Source of the DNA: JAEUIG01 sp046349775
GTDB taxonomy: Bacteria > Planctomycetota > Planctomycetia > Planctomycetales > Planctomycetaceae
Assembly (NCBI GenBank): GCA_046349775.1
Contig: JAXMBS010000111.1
Coordinates: 1-10,001, forward strand
Direction: 5' to 3'
Length of the DNA stretch: 10,001 bases
A model generated the notes under the pieces. It saw only the letters and a program-made list of their open reading frames with translations, did no database searches and was not told the DNA's origin. The position numbers and the translations under genes are program-made. Every line of letters starts with the position of its first letter. The stretch's first letter is position 1. Positions 5,802-10,001 of this stretch are shown here, one piece after another.

Positions 5802-6901
5802 AGTGCGATCCGATGCATCCCTGCGTTGAGATAGTTCATGACGTGCATTGTGAGCACGATCAACACCTGCCGTTCGGCCTCATTATCGGGCTTGTCGAGC
5901 CTTAGACCCAGGACTTCGCAACGGTCGATCATGTCGCGAAGCACTTCGTCGATGGTGTACTGATACTCGCCGGTCCAGTCGGCGACGTCCTCGCGGATGC
6001 GCGCCCGGACGCGCCGCAGGAACGCGGCCGCCGACCGCCCGTTCGCCGGAGCGGAGCGGCCATTGGCCGCCGGTTCTTCGCGGACGAACAACCGCAGCAG
6101 GTCCCGGTCGAGGTCCCGCGGGAGGTCGATGCCATAAAAGTTCCGCCGCTCCTGGTAGTGTTCCCGCAGGGTCTTCCGCACGGCCCGCAACGGATCGATG
6201 CGCATCCGCGTGCGCTGCTTGGGAGGCTGCGTGCGGATCTCGCGCATGACTGTATCGACGTATTTGAGTTTTTTCAGCGCGGGCCAGCCCTCGTAACGAG
6301 TCCGCCAGTCGGAACGGGGCTTGAGCCAGACGGCAAACGTCTCGGCGAAGTCCTCGGCCGGATGGCTCTGTGCGTACCACGCCTGCAGGTGATGGACGTA
6401 ACTCTTGCTGAATGGTCGCGGCGTGTAGAACTCCGGGTACGGTTGCGATGGCGAGCCGAAGACGCGCCGCCAGGTGACGCGCCGCCGCAGCCGATACGCG
6501 TTGTCGACCGCGTGGCCGACCTCGTGCCGCAGAATCCGCAGGCACGACTCGTCGGTGCCCCCTTCGACTTCCAGCATCTGCGACTCTTCCAACTGCATCA
6601 GCCGCGGATGCGCGAGGTAAAATGGAATCGCCACGCCCGGAATGCCGTCGGGACTGAACCAGTCGGTCGACAGCCAGAAGTGCGGTCGGAACCGCATGCC
6701 CTTGAGTTGCAGTTCGTCGTGCATCCGCTGGATGCGTTCCTCCAGCGGTGTGCCGTCGATGCGGATCGGCAGATCAGCGAACCGGAGTTCGAGGAGTTGA
6801 GCGTCGGTCATCCGCGCGAGCGAACGGTCGCCGTAGCTCGGCCGGGCGTTGCGCCGGTCGCGCTTGGAGCGGGAGTTCGAGGTTCGCGAGCGGGAGATCA
6901 T
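5798..6901 (-). CDS. HEVGH zinc-metallopeptidase-like protein
   Basis: This 367-residue protein shows a metzincin/gluzincin-type HExxH motif: LRHEVGHAVDNAYRL (124-138), with His126 and His130 as likely zinc ligands and Glu127 as base. A candidate third ligand is Glu183 or Glu187 in SHPAEDFAETFAVWL (179-193), the arrangement seen in gluzincins. Upstream lies a hydrophobic strand region (RFRPHFWLSTDWF, 70-82; GVAIPFYLAHPRL, 89-101). The N-terminal 30 residues are very Arg/Ser-rich and may not be translated: Met31 is an alternative start, and neither start has a clear ribosome site. Residues 279-291 hold a tandem ANGRSA pair. The C-terminal part (about 295-367) is helical, without recognised motifs. 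I cannot name the family. No signal peptide is seen, so it is probably cytoplasmic like its partner. The 4-bp ATGA overlap couples it to the ATP-grasp gene, suggesting they act on the same amide bond or product. Confidence 0.82.
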   Translation of the reverse strand: MISRSRTSNSRSKRDRRNARPSYGDRSLARMTDAQLLELRFADLPIRIDGTPLEERIQRMHDELQLKGMRFRPHFWLSTDWFSPDGIPGVAIPFYLAHPRLMQLEESQMLEVEGGTDESCLRILRHEVGHAVDNAYRLRRRVTWRRVFGSPSQPYPEFYTPRPFSKSYVHHLQAWYAQSHPAEDFAETFAVWLKPRSDWRTRYEGWPALKKLKYVDTVMREIRTQPPKQRTRMRIDPLRAVRKTLREHYQERRNFYGIDLPRDLDRDLLRLFVREEPAANGRSAPANGRSAAAFLRRVRARIREDVADWTGEYQYTIDEVLRDMIDRCEVLGLRLDKPDNEAERQVLIVLTMHVMNYLNAGMHRIAL

Positions 6902-6909
6902 CGGAAGGA

Positions 6910-6954
6910 GTGCGAAAAGTACAAAAGGTGCGAACAGTATGAATAGTCAGCAGA
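6910..6954 (+). repeat. 9-bp-periodic array, left arm
   Basis: Successive 9-bp units read GTGCGAAAA, GTACAAAAG, GTGCGAACA, GTATGAATA and GTCAGCAGA, degenerating to the right. The array starts 9 bp upstream of the peptidase ATG and is roughly inverted relative to the array at 6995-7030. It sits in the spacer between divergent genes, so it cannot be a simple terminator for either. Confidence 0.7.
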
Positions 6955-6994
6955 GGCGTAAGTGACGAGGGACAAGGTCGCGGCGGGGTTTCAC

Positions 6995-7030
6995 TTTTCG
7001 CAGTGTTCGTACTCTTCGCACTGTTCGTAC
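6995..7030 (-). repeat. 9-bp-periodic array, right arm
   Basis: Plus-strand units are TTTTCGCAG, TGTTCGTAC, TCTTCGCAC and TGTTCGTAC: the reverse complement of the GTRCGAANA word of the left arm, with TGTTCGTAC repeated exactly 18 bp apart. The 40 bp between the two arms shows nothing recognisable. The remaining spacer (7031-7284) holds the two short palindromes listed separately and no gene that I can support. Confidence 0.7.
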
Positions 7031-7180
7031 TCTCGCGGATTGCAGTACGATCGGATAGTGACTTCGCCGTCGTTGCGCGCGGAAGTTCTCGATTCTGAGT
7101 CCCGATTCTGCCGTATGCCAGTCGAATTCTTTCCGATTCCGGACTGCGTGCGGACTGACGCAACGATGCCAAGCCGATAA

Positions 7181-7196
7181 GTATACGTGTGTATAC
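7181..7196. promoter_or_regulatory. GTATAC-GTGT-GTATAC palindrome, possible operator
   Basis: Two copies of the self-complementary hexamer GTATAC flank four bases. The site lies about 90 bp upstream of the decarboxylase ATG and about 280 bp from the peptidase ATG. It contains an in-frame GTG (7189) that a gene finder could take as a start. AT-rich hexamers here could also be -10-like (TATACG or TATACA), but no convincing -35 is seen. Confidence 0.35.
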
Positions 7197-7238
7197 ACCA
7201 TCGGAGTCGACGCACCCAAACTGGCCCGCCGACGATCG

Positions 7239-7266
7239 AATCGGAAACGGCTCGGTTTCCGCGATT
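7239..7266 (+). promoter_or_regulatory. Hairpin in the leader of the decarboxylase gene
   Basis: AATCGGAAAC (7239-7248) pairs with GTTTCC-GC-GATT (7255-7266) as a 10-bp stem with a 2-nt bulge and loop GGCTCG. It ends just before an in-frame GTG (7267) and 18 bp before the preferred ATG at 7285. No T-run follows. A role in translation control is only a possibility. Confidence 0.4.
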
Positions 7267-7284
7267 GTGAATGAAATAGCTTGT

Positions 7285-8829
7285 ATGCAGGACCGTGCCG
7301 ACAATCTGGCCGCCGCTCGCGAGCGGATTCGTGCGGCGTATTCGCCGGAATTGTTCGGCGCGCTGGCGGACCAGTGGGCCGGACTGCTGCGGCGTCACTT
7401 GCAGACGGTCGAGGGGGGCGAGGGGCCGGTCCTGAACTGGGAGGCTCCCCCCGAAAACATCGCGGCAGCCGGCAATTGGCTGGTTCGAGCTTCGTTCTAT
7501 CCGGACCCGCACGCTGAACCGCCGGAAATCGACGAGCTGGGCCGGCGGTTCGGCGAGGTTGTCCGGACGATGCTGGCGCGGGGCCACAATCTGCATCACC
7601 CCCGGTACGTCGGGCACCAGGTGCCGGCGTCGATTCCGATCGCGGCGCTGTTCGACGCGGTTGGCTCGGCGACGAATCAGGTGATGGCGATCTATGAAAT
7701 GGGGCCGTGGGCCACGGCTGTCGAACGGGCGGTCATCGAGCGCATCGGCAAGACGCTGGGACTGACACCCGGGACATTCGCGGGGCTGATTACGCACGGC
7801 GGGTCGCTCGCAAACACCACGGCGCTGCTGACGGCGCGGAATGTCGCCCTCGGCGAGTCGTGGGAACAGGGACTCGACGTGGCCGCACAGTCCCCTGCCC
7901 TGCTGGTCCATCCGGACGTGCATTACAGCATCACGCGGACGGCGGGGATGCTGGGGCTCGGAACGAGAAGCGTGGTGCGCGTCCCGCTGGACGACCGTCG
8001 GCGAATGGACCCGCGCCAACTCGATGCCTTGATCGCGCGGCTCAAGTCTGACGGGCGGCGGATCGTCGCCGTCGTGTCGTGCGCGTGCGCGACGCCGATC
8101 GGTGCGTTCGATCCGCTCGTCGAGATCAGCGCCGTCTGCCGCATGCATGGCGTGTGGCTGCACGTCGATGCGGCGCACGGAGGAGCAGCGGCGTTCAGTG
8201 ATCGGCATCAGCACCTGATCGCGGGGATCGAGCAGGCGGACAGCATTGTGGTTGATGCCCACAAGATGCTGTTCATGCCGGCACTGTGCGCCCTGGTGTT
8301 CTACAGGAACGCGGCGCATCGGTTCGAGGCGTTCCGGCAGGATGCGCCGTACCTGTTCGATCCCTCCGCACCGGGGATGGCCGAATACGACAGCGGGATG
8401 CTGACGGTCGAGTGCACCAAACGCGCGGCGGCCTATGGGTTGTGGGGGGTATGGTCGCTGTTCGGACCGCAGTTGTTCGCGGACCTGGTCGACGCGACTT
8501 TCGACCTCGGACAACAATTCCACGCGATGCTCCGCGCCGCCTCCGACTTCGAGCCGTTACACGAGCCGCAGTGCAACATCGTCGCCTTCCGCTACCGGCC
8601 GGAGCGGCTGCGCGACGCGGACGTGAAGACCATCGGCGAACTCAACCTGCGCATCCGCCGGCGGATTGTCGAGTCGGGCAAGTTCTATCTCGTCCAGGCC
8701 AACCTGAACGGTGGTGGGGCGCTGCGGGTGACGCTGATCAATCCACTGACGACGGCGGAGGACCTGCGGGAGTTGATGGAAGAGATCCGGCGAGTCGGCG
8801 AGGATTTGTCATTTGTCAGTGGTCAATAG
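7285..8829 (+). CDS. PLP-dependent group II amino acid decarboxylase, diaminobutyrate-decarboxylase-like
   Basis: The product (514 residues from ATG 7285) belongs to the aromatic-L-amino-acid, glutamate and diaminobutyrate decarboxylase family. These enzymes use pyridoxal phosphate to remove the alpha-carboxyl of an amino acid. Seen in order (numbering from 7285): HHPRYVGHQVPASIPIAAL (104-122), AIYEMGPWATAVERAVIE (135-152), THGGSLANTTALLTARN (170-186), HPDVHYSITRTA (209-220) with His213 stacking on PLP, CACATPIGAFDPL (266-278), HVDAAHGG (293-300) with Asp295 on the pyridine nitrogen, and VVDAHKMLFMPALC (322-335) with Lys327 forming the Schiff base. Then follow AEYDSGMLTVECTKR (366-380) and a C-terminal domain. 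DAHKM and ECTKR favour the 2,4-diaminobutyrate-type branch over glutamate or aromatic substrates, but the substrate is not proven. In-frame GTGs at 7189 and 7267 would add 32 or 6 residues; no start has a good ribosome site. Its last codons lie in a 7-bp repeat. Cytoplasmic. Confidence 0.88.
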   Translation: MQDRADNLAAARERIRAAYSPELFGALADQWAGLLRRHLQTVEGGEGPVLNWEAPPENIAAAGNWLVRASFYPDPHAEPPEIDELGRRFGEVVRTMLARGHNLHHPRYVGHQVPASIPIAALFDAVGSATNQVMAIYEMGPWATAVERAVIERIGKTLGLTPGTFAGLITHGGSLANTTALLTARNVALGESWEQGLDVAAQSPALLVHPDVHYSITRTAGMLGLGTRSVVRVPLDDRRRMDPRQLDALIARLKSDGRRIVAVVSCACATPIGAFDPLVEISAVCRMHGVWLHVDAAHGGAAAFSDRHQHLIAGIEQADSIVVDAHKMLFMPALCALVFYRNAAHRFEAFRQDAPYLFDPSAPGMAEYDSGMLTVECTKRAAAYGLWGVWSLFGPQLFADLVDATFDLGQQFHAMLRAASDFEPLHEPQCNIVAFRYRPERLRDADVKTIGELNLRIRRRIVESGKFYLVQANLNGGGALRVTLINPLTTAEDLRELMEEIRRVGEDLSFVSGQ

Positions 8830-8845
8830 TCATTTGTCATTTGCA
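8804..8845 (+). repeat. 7-bp-periodic array overlapping the decarboxylase stop codon
   Basis: Units in strict 7-bp steps: ATTTGTC, ATTTGTC, AGTGGTC, AATAGTC, ATTTGTC, ATTTGCA. The stop TAG (8827-8829) lies in the fourth unit, so the C-terminal residues SFVSGQ are encoded by the repeat. Confidence 0.75.
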
Positions 8846-8863
8846 AGGGGCCGTCGGTTCATC

Positions 8864-8905
8864 CGCTTTCCGCTGTCGGCTTTCCGCTTTCCTTTAGCAT
8901 TCGAC
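8864..8905 (+). repeat. Second 7-bp-periodic array in the same spacer
   Basis: CGCTTTC, CGCTGTC, GGCTTTC, CGCTTTC, CTTTAGC, ATTCGAC: a different word from the preceding array but the same period, degenerating into ATTTCGTCAG further on. It lies between the decarboxylase and DUF4159 genes, which point the same way. Confidence 0.65.
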
Positions 8906-8954
8906 ATTTCGTCAGTCCGGCATTCGCTCATTCCCCCTGCGCCGCGCGGCCGGT

Positions 8955-8973
8955 TATACTTTTGAGCGGGAGG
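8955..8973 (+). promoter_or_regulatory. -10-like box and Shine-Dalgarno for the DUF4159 gene
   Basis: TATACT (8955-8960) fits a sigma70 -10 box at five of six positions, but no -35 match is seen at the right distance. GGGAGG (8968-8973), 5 nt before the ATG at 8979, is a strong ribosome site and fixes the start. If the -10 is real, the leader is only about a dozen bases. Confidence 0.4.
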
Positions 8974-8978
8974 CCGCC

Positions 8979-9821
8979 ATGCGTCGATTCCTGACAGTCG
9001 TCGCGATCATTGCCATCTGCGGGGTATGCCTGGCGCAGCGTGGTGAGGGCCGGCGCCGCTGGCGGGGGCAGCGAGGCAACATTGATATCTCCAGCGATCG
9101 GCGTGGCGTGCCGGACTGGGAGGTCGATGCAGAGTTTCCCGAGGACGTGTTCACGTTCGTCCGGATCCGGTACGACTCACGCGGCGGCGGGCGTTATGGG
9201 TGGGGCGGCTGGGAAAAGTGGGCGACGGATTATCCCGACAGCGACCTCAACTTTTCGTTCCGGTTGCAGCAGCTCACCTCGCTGAAGGTGAACCCCAACC
9301 CGATCATTCTCGATCTGAGCGACCAGCGGCTGTTTGACTACCCGTTTGTGTACATCATCGAACCAGGTCACGGCATCGGGCTGCTGCCGGACCAGGCGGA
9401 GAACCTGCGGCGCTACTGCCTCAACGGCGGGTTCGTGATGGTTGATGACTTCTGGGGGGAGGACGAGTGGGAAGGGTTCTACCGGGACCTCAAGCTGGTG
9501 TTTCCCGATCGGGAGCCGGAAGAATTGCCGCTGGAACACCCGATCTTCCATTGTGTGTATGACCTCAAGGAAAAGCCGCAGATTCCGTCGATCGGCCACG
9601 CGATGAGCGGCTACAGGACCGAACGCTGGGACGCGCCGGAGGCGCACTACCGCGCGCTGCTCGACGACGACGGGCGGGTGATGATGATCATCTGCCACAA
9701 CACCGACCTCGGCGACGGCTGGGAACGCGAGGGGGAGAACGAGGAGTATTTCCATCAGTTCTCGGAGAAGTACGCGTACCCGCTGGGGATCAACATCGTG
9801 TTCTATGCGATGACGCACTGA
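8979..9821 (+). CDS. Secreted DUF4159-domain protein
   Basis: This 280-residue protein starts with a Sec-type signal peptide: basic MRR, hydrophobic FLTVVAIIAICGV, and likely cleavage after CLA (about residue 19). It should be exported. An Arg/Gly-rich linker (21-33) follows, then the domain: FTFVRIRYDSRGG (58-70), WATDYPDSDLNFSFRLQQLT (81-100), YPFVYIIEPGHG (121-132), LRRYCLNGGFVMVDDFWG (143-160), LPLEHPIFHCVYDL (183-196) and YPLGINIVFYAMTH (267-280). This matches the DUF4159 pattern I know from planctomycetes and other Gram-negative bacteria, where an N-terminal strand, a GG-F-VMVDD turn and a conserved EHPIF recur. The fold is thought to resemble glutamine-amidotransferase-like domains; no catalytic activity is established and no Cys-His pair is obvious. 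In relatives it is often followed by a MoxR-type ATPase gene and DUF58 genes; here another gene begins at 9928. Confidence 0.87.
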   Translation: MRRFLTVVAIIAICGVCLAQRGEGRRRWRGQRGNIDISSDRRGVPDWEVDAEFPEDVFTFVRIRYDSRGGGRYGWGGWEKWATDYPDSDLNFSFRLQQLTSLKVNPNPIILDLSDQRLFDYPFVYIIEPGHGIGLLPDQAENLRRYCLNGGFVMVDDFWGEDEWEGFYRDLKLVFPDREPEELPLEHPIFHCVYDLKEKPQIPSIGHAMSGYRTERWDAPEAHYRALLDDDGRVMMIICHNTDLGDGWEREGENEEYFHQFSEKYAYPLGINIVFYAMTH

Positions 9822-9823
9822 CG

Positions 9824-9872
9824 CGGTGATCGGTGAAGCGGTCAGGTGTCAGCGGTCAGCCGTCAGCGAATG
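9824..9872 (+). repeat. 7-bp-periodic array after the DUF4159 gene
   Basis: Units: CGGTGAT, CGGTGAA, GCGGTCA, GGTGTCA, GCGGTCA, GCCGTCA, GCGAATG. It starts 3 bp after the stop codon. The period is the same as in the 8804 array and the GTCA core recurs, but the words differ. Confidence 0.7.
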
Positions 9873-9895
9873 AGGTATGGGGGTTGATCAGCTTG

Positions 9896-9917
9896 GCCAG
9901 CGGGACACTCCGCTGGC
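9896..9917. repeat. 8-bp stem palindrome before the last gene
   Basis: GCCAGCGG (9896-9903) and CCGCTGGC (9910-9917) form a perfect 8-bp stem with loop GACACT. No T-run follows on either strand, so it looks more like a dispersed palindrome or protein site than an intrinsic terminator. It ends 10 bp before the ATG at 9928. Confidence 0.55.
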
Positions 9918-9927
9918 TTGGCACGCC

Positions 9928-10001
9928 ATGAACACCATGTCCGAAGTTGAAAACGAATCGACGATGCTTTCGCCCGATGAGCGATACGCGTCGAATGCGT
10001 C
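9928..10001 (+). CDS. N-terminal fragment of a gene running off the right edge
   Basis: An open frame from ATG 9928 (MNTMSEVENESTMLSPDERY, continuing to the edge) covers 24 codons. ATG 9937 is an alternative start, giving MSEVENES. No strong ribosome site is visible for either. The acidic, hydrophilic start has no signal peptide. From its position after a DUF4159 gene it may be a MoxR-family AAA ATPase, but no ATPase motif is reached in the window, so that is inference from gene order only. Confidence 0.45.
   Translation, partial: MNTMSEVENESTMLSPDERYASNA

Noticed and set aside
6910..7030. CRISPR array
   Set aside because: Units are only 9 bp with no spacers and no cas genes; these are short-period tandem repeats.
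6991..8523. Long minus-strand open frame (about 510 codons) opposite the decarboxylase
   Set aside because: It lies antisense to a gene with full PLP-enzyme motifs, is Arg/His/Pro-rich, has no recognisable domain, and runs through the 9-bp repeat; a GC-rich shadow frame.

Overview
The window is GC-rich, gene-dense bacterial chromosome, most likely from a planctomycete (Planctomycetota). That assignment is inference from four signs. A secreted DUF4159-type protein is followed by the start of another gene. A BshB1-type deacetylase sits beside xseA/xseB. XseB carries a long charged tail. The spacers are full of short-period 'stuttered' repeats and small palindromes. There is no rRNA, tRNA, CRISPR array, transposase or phage gene, so the content is chromosomal housekeeping plus poorly characterised genes rather than a mobile island.

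Layout. The left edge (1-178, minus) holds the first 59 codons of a membrane protein. After a spacer with a good promoter candidate (386-413) comes a plus-strand run: an alpha/beta-hydrolase-fold protein that has lost its catalytic residues (462-1424), a BshB1-type PIG-L deacetylase (1434-2162), a 104-bp spacer with two related palindromes, a sugar-phosphate-isomerase-like TIM barrel with degenerate metal ligands (2267-3058), xseA (3060-4316) and xseB (4313-4687). Spacing and overlaps (9 bp, 104 bp, 1 bp, 4-bp ATGA overlap) suggest one transcription unit, possibly split at the palindromes.

xseB converges on a minus-strand pair across an 8-bp-periodic inverted repeat that probably ends transcription in both directions. 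The pair is a HEVGH zinc-metallopeptidase-like protein (5798-6901) and an ATP-grasp ligase related to, but not, D-Ala-D-Ala ligase (4776-5801), joined by an ATGA overlap. A ligase translationally coupled to a peptidase is the best candidate here for an undescribed two-protein system.

Divergent from it, across a spacer with two inverted 9-bp-periodic arrays, is a PLP-dependent group II decarboxylase (7285-8829), whose last codons lie inside a 7-bp-periodic array. A spacer with more 7-bp repeats leads to the secreted DUF4159-type protein (8979-9821). After another 7-bp array and a hairpin, a new gene starts at 9928 and runs off the window.

The most unusual sequence-level observation is that four spacers each carry a different short-word periodic repeat (period 7, 7, 8 or 9 bp), two arranged as inverted pairs and one forming the 3' end of a gene. 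The most unusual protein-level observations are the peptidase-ligase pair and the two degenerate enzyme folds flanking the deacetylase.
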